A stretch of 64,000 nucleotides of DNA from Kingdonia uniflora (GCA_014058105.1 JACGCM010002300.1:1116001-1180000); one strand, 5' to 3'. Counted from the first letter of the stretch, positions 1 to 11,605 are shown. The notes: a model not told the origin generated them from the letters alone. Program-made: numbers and translations.

Positions 1-109
1 GCAAGAGCGTGTTATTTTCCCCTTCCTCTATGCACCTGCAATTCAAAACTAGAGAAGGATGCTAGGGGCAAAAGGATCCTTATAATGTTTCTTTCAATCA
101 TTCTTTGTT

Positions 110-228
110 GAGCAAATTTGATTTAACCCCCGTAGTTTCTTCGGCAATTAGCGAAGGACCTCTCTGTTTTTCATTTATTCACACCCAGTCCATTTTCAAC
201 AGATTACGACAATCAAAGTCAATTGACC
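110..228 (+). repeat. Left TIR of the MULE
   Basis: 119-bp arm starting GAGCAAATTTG; pairs with 6841-6959 with 11 mismatches and no gaps by eye. Similarity stops at the GACC at 225-228. Confidence 0.93.
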
Positions 229-554
229 GGCCAGTTGACCCGTACAAACCTATAAAAAAAACCCAATATACCCGTATACAAAACACGTGCGATTCAGCTG
301 ATCTCAGAAACAAAACAAGTTTTTTATGAGTGGGAACCCAGTTTCTCTGATCTCAGAAACCTCTCTCTCTCTCTCTTATTCATCTGATCTCAGACAACAA
401 TTTCTTACATTTCTCTCTCTCTATCAAAGTTCTTAAGACAGAACCAGTTCTCTTCAGACAACCATTTCTCTCTCTGCCAATGGTAAAAATGATGGGAGCA
501 TGCTCAAAGCCTGTTTTTGAAGCATTAAAGAGGAGAGCATTGAAGAGGTTAGTG

Positions 555-558
<4 letters not shown>

Positions 559-590
<32 letters not shown>
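559..590. repeat. (CT)n microsatellite
   Basis: About 15 uninterrupted CT units in the leader of the MULE. A shorter CT run lies at 360-381, and pyrimidine-rich leader continues to 480. Confidence 0.95.
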
Positions 591-593
<3 letters not shown>

Positions 594-888
594 TATTAGT
601 GATTTTCAAAATTTGGGTTTTCAAAATTTGGATTTTAAAATTTAGGGTTTTAAAATTGTGATTTGGAAAATTAGGGTTTTAAAAATTTTTGCATTTTCCT
701 TTATTTGCTGTATAAGCTTAAATTGGGTACTTCTATTATCTAATAATCTGCGTAATTTATGCTTTTAGGGATATAATTTTGGGTTCTTTTTATGATGTTT
801 TTAATGTTATAAATGGGGTTTTCTGTTTAACAGGAGTTGGGTTGATATGAGAGACCTTGTGATCAATTATGGGGGACAATGAGGGGAT

Positions 889-3800
889 ATGACTCTATTG
901 GTGTGGACACATAAAGATTATAATGGGGGGAAAACAACTTGTATTGTTTAGGGTTGATGGTGAGAAGACTAATTACAAATATTTGGTTAACAAAATAGCT
1001 CAAATCATCAAAGAGGAAACTGGAGTGAACTTTATGTCTGAAGGTGAAGGAGTTGAAATGGCATACCTTTGTAAAGGGGCTCCAAGAATTATTCATAATG
1101 ATTTTAACTTGAAAGAGATGTGGGTGGAGGAAGATGAAGAGAAGGATGGGACTAGCAACTTGTATTGTAAAGTTGTTTCAGTTTTAAATGGTGGGAGAAG
1201 TTTTGTTTTTGCAAGACCAATTAAGAAAGAAAGACTAGAAAAAAGGAAAGAAGTTGAACACATGATTATATTGGTTGATGATGAAGAAATTAAACTTTGT
1301 GATCTAAGAAAGACTGTATCACCAAAGGCCAAAAGAAAAAAAGAAAAAAACCACACCATCTGTACCAAAGGCATATCAGTCAATTTCAGACACATTTGAT
1401 TCCCCAATTCTAGACCAAATTCCTATACCATAAAAGAGAAAGTACACAAAGAGAAAGAAAGGATTTTATATCAATAATCTACCATCCAGTTCTCAATTAG
1501 GATAAAAAAAGTTGAAGCCTGGTGAACTACCAGAGGAGAAGTTGGATGAACTCCCTAAGACTTATGGCAGTGATAGAAAGTTGTTGTATGAATATGATGA
1601 AGAGTACCATGAGGAAATTGGAATTGACTTGTTTGATAAAAATGTAGAAGACCAAAAAGATGTTGATGATGGGGTTTAGACTAAAATTGGAGTTGAAGAT
1701 AAAATCAACCAAGGGGATGAGGATGTTGATCAAGTTCAACAATGGTGTACATATGCAAGGAATGCTGAGTTCGATATAGAGAATTTAGTAGCGGAAGAAG
1801 GGTACTACAGCACTCATTCATCTCAAGTTGGAGATGATTTACCTACACCAGAGGAAATGGTAAGGAGGGAAGAGTTTGATGGCATAGATGCTGAGAATGA
1901 CAATATTTTTGCAAAAGAGGATGCTGATATGACCAAAGAGACAGTAGAACCTATGTACAAAGAGCTGAAGGTTGGGATGCAGTGGCCTACAGTTGATCAT
2001 GCAAGAAAATACTTTAGGAAATTTGCTGTTATTAGGAAGCTCAATTACAGCCACATCAAGAATGAGAATTTCAGGTTGAGGATGAAGTGTATAGATGAAA
2101 AATATAAATGGTTGACTTTTGTTTCCAGATTACCTGATGGGCACACCATGGAACTGAAAGGACATTGTTTTGAACATGATTGCAAGGGAACAGTTGGTGC
2201 AGTCAACAAGATGTTTAATGCAAGTTGGGTTGCAAATGAGATAGAAGACTTGGTGAGAGATGTTAAAATAATTACACCAAAGGAACTTAAGGGGAGAAAT
2301 AAGAAGAAGTTTAGGGTGGATATTTCATACTATAGTGCCTGGAATGCTAAGACCATATGCATGGAGAAAATAGTGGGGAGCTATGACTTGGGATACACTA
2401 TTTTACCTGAGTTGAATAGGCAAATTTTGTTGTGCAATACTGGCAGCATTTCAACTATAAGTGTTGACGGTGTTACAATGCAATGGACAGGCACTTGTAT
2501 TGCTTTCAAGGCATCAATGGATAGATTTCTTAATGGTTGTAGACTAATATTAGGTTTAGATGGATACTTCCTCAAGGGGAAATATGGGGGAGTGGTGCTA
2601 TATATTCTCAGTCTGGATGCAAACAATGGGTTGTACCCAATTGGAGTTTATTTTTGCAGAAGTGAATGCACAGAGACATGGAGAACTTTCTTAACTAAGT
2701 TACAGCCTTATCTGTAAAATCACTCTATAAAATTGACTTTTATTACTGATAGACAAAAGGGTCTTATTAAAGTTGTCCACCAAGTGTTTCCCAATTCCAA
2801 TCACAAATATTGCTTCAGGCACATGTATAAAAATATGAAAAAATATCACAAAGGAACTCATTTAGAGAATCTAGCATGAGGAGTAGCAAAAGCATGTAGA
2901 CAAGTTGAGAAACAATGTTTCCTTAACAAGATGCAAGAGGATGACCCTGCAATTAAGGCATGATTAGATATGGAACCCTATGAGACATGGTGTAGGTCAC
3001 ACTTTGATTTCACATCAAAGTGTGAGCATATTACTAATAATTTCTTTGATTCTTTTAACTGGTGGGTTATGAAGATCAGAGACAAACCATTGGATAAAGC
3101 AATTGAGAGGTTAAATTTAATGTTGATGAAGTTACACAATGAAAGGAAAATTAAGGCAAGGGCATGGGATCAGAGAGGCCTTGTACCAAGAGTACTAATG
3201 CACATTAATATGACTTTGAAGGAGAAGATGATGATGGGTTTGTTTCAATTGGGACTAATGGGGGCAGATGGAAGTTAAATCTAGTTACCCATATATGTGA
3301 GTGTAATGAATGGCAACTTAGTGGACTACCTTGCATTTATGCTACAAGTGTAATCATTCCAATGAGATTAGAGTGGAAGGGGTAAGCTACTTATTACAAA
3401 TCTAATTTTCCATTTCTAGATTCATTATTTGTCCCCTTAATTTATTAATTTGAATTTTTATATGCATGCAGTCTTTGTAGCAAATATCACCATGTATCAT
3501 CATATGTGGCAACATATTCAGGAGTTGTCCATGTTATCACTGATCCATCAAATTGGGGGAAGGTAAGTGATTGTTATTAGTGTGATTATGTGCATTAATG
3601 TGATTGTCTATGCTTATTTATGATTAAGTGCATGTTATTATTGTGTTTATATTGTAGCCAAGTAGGCAAGTTGAGCCACCACCACTGCTGAGAGGGCCTG
3701 GAAGACCTAAAAAAGTGAGGAGGAAGGATGCAGATGATGGGGGTGGTCAACAAAAAAATGTATAAAATGTGGGATGTTTGGCCACAATAAAAAGACATGT

Positions 3801-4481
3801 AAAGAGCCACCTGCACCACCAACAATATCAAGGTCTCAGCCAGCATATAGAGTGGACACTCCCGGCAGTATTTCTAGAAACATAAGTAAAATGGGGTTTG
3901 ATGCACCACCTTAGACTATTATAAGTACTTACATTCCAAAAAGAGGATGAAGGCCTAGAGGGAATAAACCAAAACCACAAGCTAAGTTTGTGCCTGGTAA
4001 TCCTCACATGAATAATGTCTCCCAAGTTATATAATCTCAAACAAGGGGCAGAGGTCTTGGCAGTCAAAATAAAGGCAGAGGCAATGGTAGTGGTAGAGGC
4101 AATGGCATTTTCCAAGAAGGTGAAGCACTTGATGTTTACACTGGTAGAAGAAGAGGTAGTAGCAGTGGCAGTGGCAGAGGTAATTGTATTGGCAGAGGCA
4201 ATGGCATTATCCAAGAAGGTGAAGCACTTGATGTTTGTACTAGTAGAGGGAGAGGTAGTGGCAGAGGCAATGGCATTGTGTAAGAAAGTGAAGCACTTGA
4301 TGTTTGCACTGGTTGAGGAAGAGGTAGTGGCAGAGGCAGTACAATAATAAGAGGTAGAGGCAATGGCAGGCTTAATGCCCTCACTCCATCACAAGCTAGA
4401 TTTTTGGAGAACTGGTTGACTACCCATCCAAATATTGCAGGAGAAAGGACTTTAACACAACCATCAACTCAAGCCTCTTAA
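889..4481 (+). pseudogene. MuDR-family MULE transposase, broken
   Basis: The protein would cut and join the MULE ends. Reading along the plus strand there is a PB1-like N-terminal region (about 923-1350), a WRKY/GCM1-like MuDR DNA-binding region (about 1950-2200), the MULE catalytic domain (about 2500-2960, with Asp in LDGYFLKG near 2560 and Asp in the ITDRQKG segment near 2745), a SWIM-type CxC...C finger at 3296-3350, and a PGRPKK basic motif followed by a CX2CX4HX4C knuckle at 3759-3800. A Gly/Arg-rich tail follows to a stop at 4479-4481. Splice-like junctions occur near 3381/3471 and 3562/3657. Breaks include a likely extra G in the six-G run at 925-930, an A-run shift near 1340, and stops at 1678, 2715, 2877 and 2962. 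The SWIM finger's usual final His reads Tyr. A conceptual start at 889 suits the PB1 region; the first clean ATG in frame is 923. Confidence 0.88.
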
Positions 4482-4649
4482 ACTGCTAGTGTAACAGTCA
4501 ATCTAACCTCTCCAACTGCTAATGCAACAGTCAATCCATATAATAAAACTTTCAATGCATGCAGGCAACCTTGTAAGCATTTAACTAAAGGAATTGAAGT
4601 CATTTTGATTTGATACTACATCACTATTTTGGTAGTCTATTTTGTTAGT

Positions 4650-5055
4650 AAATGTGTGCTTGTAAATCTTTTCTTTCTTTTTTTGTATATATTGCTTGTG
4701 AATCTTTTTTTTTGTGAATGTTGAATGCTTCATTTTGCAGGCTTTGGTTTATAGGTTGGATATTGAATCTTTTTTGTGTGTATGTATTGCTTGTGAATCT
4801 TCTTCTTTTTTTGTGAATGTTGAATGCTTCATTATGCAGGCTTTGGTTTATAGGTTGGATTTTGAATCTCCTTTTTTTTTTGTATGTATTGATTGTGAAT
4901 CTTTTATTTGTGAATGTTGAATGCTTCATTTTGCAAACTTTTGTTTATAGGTTGGATTTTGAATCTTCAGAAACAGTGAACTGTAGGTGTGTGTATTGCT
5001 TGTGAATCTTCTTCTTTTTTTTGAATGTTGAATGCTTCATTTTGCAGGCCTTGTT
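4650..5055. repeat. Tandem repeat, ~100-bp unit, about four copies
   Basis: Each unit has the order TTGTGAATCTT, a T-run, GAATGTTGAATGCTTCATTTTGCAG, then GGTTTATAGGTTGGATTTTGAATC. Copies start near 4663, 4793, 4896 and 5000. Each copy carries a polypyrimidine-like T-run followed by TTGCAG, so it resembles a multiplied intron 3' end. It lies in the MULE interior between the transposase and the minus-strand genes. Confidence 0.85.
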
Positions 5056-5145
5056 TAATCCCTTGTTAAAATCAATATTTCAAAGTGTCAGATACCTTTC
5101 AATCATCATATGTAGGTCTGATCCTAATTTGAACCAAGGAAATTA

Positions 5146-5355
5146 TAAAGAGAAAATGACTATCAGAAAAAGCAAAAGATGCTTCAAATGAACTTGGTAT
5201 TTCAGTCAAAACATACAACACACATACAACTTGGTATTTTAGTAAAAAAAAATTGACCTTGGAAATTATAAAAATCAAATGACTATCAGAAAAAGCAAAA
5301 GATGCTTCAAATGAACTTGGTATTTCTGTCAAAACATACAACACACATACAGTGT
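5146..5355. repeat. Tandem duplication, ~118-bp unit, two copies
   Basis: The block from GGAAATTATAAAGAG through CAACACACATACA at about 5148-5228 recurs at about 5262-5350 with few changes (GACTATCAGAAAAAGC is shared exactly). It lies just 3' of the acidic minus-strand reading frame and is probably the shared 3' region of that gene. Confidence 0.85.
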
Positions 5356-5368
5356 CCACTGATTCATC

Positions 5369-5611
5369 CTAACTGTTAGAGCCCATTGATTCATCATCTG
5401 AATTTGATCCTTCTTCCTCTACAGTCTCTTCTTTAGTAGTCTCAGATTCAATACTCTCATCTTTAGTGTCATCTTCAGTATCTTCTTCACTACTCTTTTC
5501 TTCAGTCTCACCATACAACCTCCTCAACATCTCCTTCTCCTCGGTGCTCAGTTGCTCCCACCAGTTATACTCCTCCTCAGATGATGAACTAGAACTTGCA
5601 GGGGCAGACAT
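5369..5611 (-). CDS. Short acidic Ser/Glu-rich protein inside the MULE
   Basis: An 80-residue reading frame from the ATG at 5611-5609 (start MSAPASSSSSSEEE) to the stop at 5369. The first ATG upstream in frame (5722) lies in leader-like sequence without protein character, so the internal start is preferred. It has a Ser/Glu N-terminus, a short WWEQLSTEEKEMLRRLYG helix-like segment, then about 45 residues almost wholly Glu, Asp, Ser and Thr. No catalytic motif is visible. It is encoded opposite the transposase within the same TIR-bounded element, so it is an accessory frame or a captured host fragment. Function unknown. Confidence 0.5.
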   Translation of the reverse strand: MSAPASSSSSSEEEYNWWEQLSTEEKEMLRRLYGETEEKSSEEDTEDDTKDESIESETTKEETVEEEGSNSDDESMGSNS

Positions 5612-5991
5612 TGTTTGCTGCAGAGAAAAGAAGAAGATAAAAATCAAATCAAGTAAAAATGTGGTTTTATAGTGGAGAGGGAGGGCATTTAAGTGGTGCT
5701 TGGAAATAGAGTTTTGACTCAAAATGTAGTTGTTTCCAAAACTGAGTAGTTGGGGAGATAATGGTTAGGAGAAATTGGGTTATGGTAAGCCTATCAAGTA
5801 TGTGCACATAGGATTAAAACTCACAAAAACTTGTATCATTAGGCACATAGGATCAAAAAACACAAGTACAACATATTCATCCATTACAACAACTGAAAAT
5901 TAATCATACAAGTACTCAGAAAAATTACAACCACTAATTTCAAATTCAAAACCCCTACTACATGATCTTCAATCTACTTCATTGTTGTCTT

Positions 5992-6648
5992 TCAATTGAA
6001 CTCATTGCAGAAAGCATTTAACCCCATCTCTATAGTCATCTGCACACTAATGTTAATGTTCGCCATAGCAGTTTTTTTTTTTTTTTTGTGCTTCAATTTG
6101 AACATCCTTCAACCATTGAAAGTTATTATAGGTTAGACACTTTAGAAACTTCTCTCCATAACTCCTTTTATGTTTCGATATAAGAAGCTTCATCACCCCA
6201 CCACAACCCTGCACATTACAACTTCTAGCTTTCCACTAACAATCTTTTACCCAATGACCAAATCCGCCACATCCATAACATCCAGTATTAGAGGATGATC
6301 CTACCACCCCTTTAGCCTTATCAACAGCATCACTTAGCCAGTAAAATGAATTACATTCTATAACATGACACTTAAGATACTTTCTATTGGGGTTTGCAGG
6401 TGTGTTGGAGGTCAAGAGCTTCATAATCCCATCACATCACGATTCTTGCAAATAGTTTATATCCATGGACATGAATCTGCTAAATGGTCTTCAAGATAAC
6501 ATATATCACATTGTTATGATAAGATAAAAAAATTAGCTTAACACCCCTCTGTTTTTTATCACTCTCAGCTTTACACCTTCAAATCAAAAAATAAAGCTAA
6601 TAGAATTGGGCATACCTTCTTTAGATTATGTTGCAGGCCTCCTCCCAT
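5992..6648 (-). pseudogene. Tandem GRF zinc-finger / CCHC protein inside the MULE, broken
   Basis: A start exon at 6648-6616 (11 codons beginning MGGGLQ) ends at a GT donor. After an intron, one frame encodes a GRF-like finger (CDGIMKLL at about 6430, TSNTPANPNRKYLKC, then WLSD), a CX2CX4HX4C knuckle ending at 6239, an in-frame TAG at 6236-6238, and a second GRF-like finger (CNVQGCGGVMKLL ... YGEKFLKC ... WLKD) ending at a TGA at 5992-5994. GRF fingers bind nucleic acid and occur in plant proteins with zinc knuckles. The frame continues past the TAG for about 80 codons, so the TAG looks like a recent disabling change. A TGA also precedes the first GRF Cys. It is transcribed against the transposase. 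Confidence 0.6.
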
Positions 6649-6840
6649 TGTTCCAATTTGATTTTAAAAGAAGAGAGATTGAAGAAAAGAAGATAAATTA
6701 AGGCTACAACCAAACGTAACGGTCGGATTTCAAACAAATATGAGACGTTGGATCTCAGATACTAATCTCAAAAAAAAATTCTTCCCTTTTTTATGTAAAA
6801 GGGTAGATATGTATTTTTTTTAAAGACTGGAGTTCTCGTT

Positions 6841-6959
6841 GGTCAATTGACTTTGACTGTCGTAATCTATTAAAAAGGGACTGGGCCTGAATAAATAAAG
6901 AACAGAGGGGTCCTTCGTTAATTGCCGAAGAAACTACGGGGGTTAAATCAAATTTTCTC
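6841..6959 (-). repeat. Right TIR of the MULE
   Basis: Reverse complement of the left TIR, ending TTTTCTC, followed directly by the 9-bp target duplication at 6960-6968. Confidence 0.93.
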
Positions 6960-6968
6960 TTCTTCGTT

Positions 6969-7470
6969 TATGGTACCTAACCCTAGCTTACCTAGCAAAA
7001 GAACTCCCCAAACTAGTCCTAAATAATATCAGGTTTAGGGCTCTTTTAAGGATCATGGATTCATGATGCTTTCTGGTAAGACTCAGTATCGAATTCTTGG
7101 GGTCTTGCTAACATGTTGTCCTACATATATATTTTGACTACATGTCTCTATATTCAACTCCCTATTGTGACACTGACACTGATGTTAATTACAAAGTGAT
7201 CCTAGTAATTATTTCTATCAATTAACTTAATAATTAGTGTTTTTGATGTAGCACATCCTTAGATGGGTCATTTCCCATAGTAGTTGGCCTCTCTCTCTTT
7301 AGTTCTACAAAGAGAAGCTTTCTTTTGATTTTCAGCAGTTAATTATGTTTTAAAAAAGCTCTAGTAAAGTTAAATTGGGGTTCCCCAAGAACTTAATTTC
7401 TTCTTTTAAATTGAATGTGCTAGTATTCTTCTTGATTATTTTGCTTCCGTGTAATCAGTTTACACTAAAG
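6969..7470. other. Unannotated spacer ending at a copia primer-binding site
   Basis: No protein-like frame. The last ~250 bp (T-rich, with GGGTTCCCCAAG near 7378) lies immediately 5' of a TGGTATCAGAGC site and is likely the U5 end of a decayed copia LTR, but no second copy is available in the window to delimit it. Confidence 0.35.
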
Positions 7471-9310
7471 TGGTATCAGAGCAACCTTCTGATCCTTTAA
7501 ATTGATGAGATGAACAAGAGATACGAGTTTCTTTTGGAACTTGTGAATGCTCAAACAGAGCTACTCAAAACAATCGTGCGAACCTGCGAAGATGGAGATA
7601 GGTACCATCAACCACACTCACACCACACCGTCGAGGAGTTCTAAGACGGTCAACATTAGGGACCATATTATTAGTTTTTGCTGGATTAGGATATTGTAGC
7701 CTAGTACACTACTCCTGGATCATCTATGGACTAGGAAAAATCCTAGTCTTAATCACTTGTGTGTTTGGGGTTATCCTGCAGAGGCAAAATTGTTTAACCC
7801 GAACATCGAAAAGTTAGATTTGAGGACTGTCAGTTGTTTCTTGGTTGGTTTCCCAGAAAGATCGATAGGTTTCAGGTTTTATTGTCCTTCTTGCCCTATG
7901 GAGATTATTAAGTGTGCTCAAGCACATTTTATAGAAGAGAGAGATCACTTTACCATTACTATTCATAGAGAGTTTGTCTTTGAGAAGGGTCTGTAACTCG
8001 GAGTCCAACTGCTATTCTGGTCATTGTCGTTATACTTCTGCGTTTATCTGATATTGGCACTATGACGAGTACGATTTTAGACCCTGTTCCAGACCCTGTC
8101 ATAGCACCAGTTCTCCCTTAAAAAAAATTATACCCGCTCATGTTAAGTTTCCTGTCATTTCACCTCCAGCCCAGCCTCTTGCTCCTACTAAGAGATCCCC
8201 TAGAGAAAGGCATTCAACAATTTCTTCAGGTTATCACCCTTATTCAATTGAAGGGGAATTATTTAATTTTGAGGATTCAGTATCTTTTAGTAATCCACAA
8301 TACGATGAAGAAGCTCTAGTTAGCTGAAAAGTCTGAAGAACACAAATTCGATGGGAAAAATAAGCTTCAATTGCTTAAAAAAATGAGCTTAACCTAGATC
8401 TAACCTTGCCTAGTCTTGCCCTTCATCAAAGGTTATAAACCCTAGTTACAAATCTCTCAGATCTAAAGGAAACTTTAAATAATGATCTACGTATAGATAA
8501 TTAACTCTAGCCTAGGCTTGCCCTTTTATAGAGGTTACAAGTCCTAGTTACAATCCAAGAAATCCAACTCTAATCTAACTCTAAAAGGTATTTAAAACTC
8601 TTACTAGAACTAGAATTACGATAGTCGTTCAAACAAACCCATAGGCCGTTCAAATGACCGAATACCTCCCCTGGAACATTGGCCCAAGGGTTCAAGTTGT
8701 TCGAACGACTCTCAACCTCGTTCGAACAACTTTGATAAAAACTCTAGTTTCTCCTAGATCCTCATGGATCATTTAGTTCGGCTATGGCTAATTATTTTGC
8801 AGATCAGTGGCATAATGCCATGACGGAGGAGATGGATTCTATGTCTCACAACTTTATGTGGGAGTTGACACCTTTACTTGAAGGTTCTAAGGTAGTTAAA
8901 TGCAAATGGATCGTTGTATATACGTCAATCAGAGTGAGAGACATTTTATATTTATGTTTATGTACGTCAACGATATTTTACTCGTTAGCAGTGGAGTCTG
9001 GTTTCTTCCGCAGACGAAAGCCAGTGGCATAATATGTATGAGACCCGACAACAGTTTTGTTGTTGCGATGTTAAGAAGGTACTAACATAACACTTCTATT
9101 ATTCACTGGCATGCAGTCAAGAAGGTTCTTCGCCATTTAAAGAGGATAATAGATTACAGATTGGTTTATAGGAGATCGGATGAGCTTATGGTTTTGGGCT
9201 ACTTTGACTCAGATTTTGCTAGAGTCTCTTTGAGGATCGCTCTTTTTCATGGGAGTAGTTATTGGTTTATGATGAGCGCAATTATGACATTTTTAATATA
9301 CCCGAAGATG
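7471..9310 (+). mobile_element. Ty1/copia remnant, internally deleted
   Basis: TGGTATCAGAGC at 7471-7482 is a classic initiator-Met tRNA primer site. Gag-like N-terminal codons begin at 7510 (44 residues, then a stop). The sequence then jumps straight to the C-terminal integrase region at 7728-7996 (VWGYPAEAKLFNPN, SCFLVGFPERSIG), so most of gag and the integrase core are missing. RT pieces follow at 8784-8935 (WHNAMTEEMDSM, KCKWIV) and about 8950-8985 (MYVNDILLVSS, with the usual YVDD Asp changed to Asn). RNase H pieces follow at 9094-9230 (YFDSDFA). Several frames are used and the RT is split by a 440-bp insertion. Dead. Confidence 0.85.
8327..8765. repeat. Insertion with GTTCGAAC-core palindromes inside the copia remnant
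   Basis: Non-coding sequence separating the copia polyprotein linker (ends near 8325) from the RT start at 8784. It has two related sub-blocks (TTGCCCTT...CCCTAGTTACAA at 8417-8460 and 8519-8555). At 8628-8735 it carries four CGTTC(G/A)AA-type words and a CCCCTGGAACATTGGCCC stretch that resembles the reverse complement of the spacer in the LTR at 31.85-32.94 kb. It may be a decayed LTR fragment of that family in opposite orientation. No target duplication was resolved. Confidence 0.45.
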
Positions 9311-9439
9311 TATTTTAGTCGTCCATTATATTTAATTTTGAGTACTTATGTACGCTTGTTTGATTGTAGCTATTGGAGATGGATATTTAAAACCAAGCTC
9401 TTAAAGTCAAGTAAAAGTGTCTCCAGCAGTTCATAGCAC

Positions 9440-10470
9440 AAAAAGGTCAAAGACACAATATATTTGGTCTCAAGATTGAAGAAATATATACACAAATATT
9501 CTTGGAGAATAAGATCAAACAATATATATTGCATCCAAAATCCTTGAAGATATATGCAAGAGTTTCCATGAAAAAATATTTCTACATCACTTAAGAGAAT
9601 TATATGCAAAAATCTTAGGTGATTGGTTGTAAAATTAGAAGATATTATTATGAAAATATTCTTTAAAATTTAATGTATAGTTTCTAAATCTTGGTTCCTT
9701 CTCCTATAAAAGGAACCATCCCCCCATTGTAATTGGGCGTCTCATTTTAAAGCAAGTTTAGAAGAAATAAAGTCATAATTTTATTTAATTGTCTATTCTT
9801 CTCTTTTAGTTTAATGTTTGCTAATGCCTTCATTAATTGTTAATGCGATGAAGTTCGAGATGAGCGGCTAATCTCCTCGCTAAGGCTAGGATGAGGTCTC
9901 TTCTTGAATGAGAAATAGTTTGTATTAATTAGGTTATAATTAGTTTTTTCTTAGTACTTTGTAATTGATAAGTTAGTGCATCATATCGAAGGCTTGACCA
10001 TAGCCTTGATTTGGTGTACGATAACTTTGGATACAAACAAGTGTTATTAACCACAGACTTGATTTGGAGATCTAAACAAGAGGAAACACTAGATAACTCA
10101 CTCAAGCCTAGCCATGGTTGAGTTGATAATTCTCTAAGACACTCTTAACCATCTCTTAAAAGCATAACCACTAAATGCTTGACCATAGATTTAGTGGTTT
10201 ATTTTACAACATCGTATGTATCTTAACATGAACATATGATGGGTGGAGATATTAGGATCTAATTATATATCGATTAGTGTTTTGAAAGGTAGAGGTTAAG
10301 TTTGAACATTAGCTCTCTCTCTCATTAAGTTTTATAATTAGTTTTTATTTATTCTTCTTAGATTTATCTTGTATAAAATCGTAATTTGGCCTAGAAAATA
10401 TTTGATTTTCCAAACCTCCTTCTGGATTTGATCTCACTCATTCGTGCTACAATTCGACAACCGTACTTTG
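9440..10470 (+). repeat. LTR-like non-coding sequence
   Basis: It contains a CTATAAAAGG promoter-like word at 9703-9713, leader-like sequence, and at 10420-10470 the words TGATCTCACTCATTCGTGCTAC and CGACAACCGTACTTTG, which recall plant LTR U5 ends. No second copy is present in the window, so boundaries and class are not supported. No protein-like frame. Confidence 0.3.
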
Positions 10471-10480
10471 AGCGAGTATT

Positions 10481-11237
10481 TTGCTAGAGGCTTTAAAAAC
10501 CTCTTATCTGTTTATTTTATTTACTATTACTGCATTAGGATTATTTATCATTGTGGGAGTTATACCCAATTATTATTTTAGTCAACATTCAGACTTGATT
10601 TTGATTATTTACCTATTATTATATTTTGATCCATTATTATATGTGCACATATTCAGTTTAAATTATGCAATTGCAATAAAGTTTTAAATATGAGTAATTT
10701 TATCACATGACGGTTATCTAAGCATCAAGTGCCTATAAAGAATACTGAAAGGATTCTCAAGTTTGTTTGGGCTGGATATGGGTAGGCTCCACATCCTTTG
10801 GCCTTCATTTCAGTATGAACCATGGTCTTCCATTGACAGTTTGTCTAAATATTGAAATAACATGTGTCTAGTAAACACATGTTGTAGGACACTAATGGAA
10901 ATGTACCAGCACATCATTAAGGTATACATTTGCCATTCACACGCTAAACTTCATCAGAAAAAAAAATTTACTTGAAAGCTAATGAGGTTGCTAGCGTGAT
11001 GTCCACGATATGAATTAGGCATGTACTCAAAGGCCTGACCAAAATTTGTCCGTGAACCGTGTTAGCCATCTTTATAGTCGTAGAGTGACAGTCAAGTTCG
11101 ATGTAACATTGCCTTCGATAAATTATCATGTGTGATTTTAAAAAAACAAATGATGGCCAACCGCTTTTCATAAAAAAAATTGTGAATCAGGCTAAAAATA
11201 TTTTTCTTAAAATCGAGTTAGTGCCGGGTGGGAGATT
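10481..11237. other. Spacer, no gene recognised
   Basis: AT-rich with short frames of no protein character. The last ~20 bp (GGGTGGGAGATTATT at 11225-11239) is purine-rich and fits a copia polypurine tract, which suggests decayed 3' polyprotein sequence upstream, but none could be read. Confidence 0.4.
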
Positions 11238-11605
11238 ATTGGATTTTCCATCTATACCGACACTACTCTTCAGGTTCACGAGCATGTTAATAGGTCGTAT
11301 AGGTGTTATTGGTTTTGCCCAATTGCTACATCAAGTTAAGTTAGGTGGGACCTAGTGCTACTCATTATTAGGGTTTGAGGGTATAATGGAAAGACCACTA
11401 TAACTCTATCAGGTTAAATATATAAGAAGTCCCTCTTGGAGGCTACTACACATAAAACCATCCCATTGAGGTCTGCAGCCAATCCATGGGAAGACTCCAC
11501 TCAAGAACAGAGGATTTTTCAGAGAACGGGAGAAGAGGTTAATATTAATCTCCTTAATTTACATGTTCATATATTGATCATAGTTAATTGTATGTGTTTC
11601 CAACA
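11238..11605 (+). repeat. Copia LTR, solo or 3'
   Basis: It is preceded by the polypurine-like GTGGGAGATTA. It opens TTATTGGATTTTCC and closes GTTTCCAACA, matching the TGTTGG...CCAACA termini of many plant copia LTRs, with the first G decayed. Inside are TATATAAG at 11415 and CTCTTGGAGGCTA. About 370 bp is a normal LTR size. After it, AATTTGAGTGCTTGCAGAGCTAAATTC is duplicated (11606 and 11655). No second LTR was found. Confidence 0.55.

Larger units (their letters stand above)
110..6959 (+). mobile_element. MULE (Mutator-like) DNA transposon, complete ends, decayed coding
   Basis: A 6850-bp element bounded by 119-bp terminal inverted repeats (110-228 and 6841-6959) that align without gaps at about 108 of 119 positions. 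It is flanked by 9-bp target duplications, TTCTTTGTT at 101-109 and TTCTTCGTT at 6960-6968 (8 of 9 match). Long TIRs with 9-bp duplications are the hallmark of MULEs. Inside are a MuDR-type transposase on plus (broken) and two reading frames on minus. The transposase has several stops and frameshifts, so this copy is no longer autonomous, although the TIRs could still be recognised by a related transposase. Confidence 0.93.

Noticed and set aside
4136..4384. Leu/Pro-rich minus frame in the MULE
   Set aside because: Antisense shadow of the Gly/Arg-rich transposase tail.
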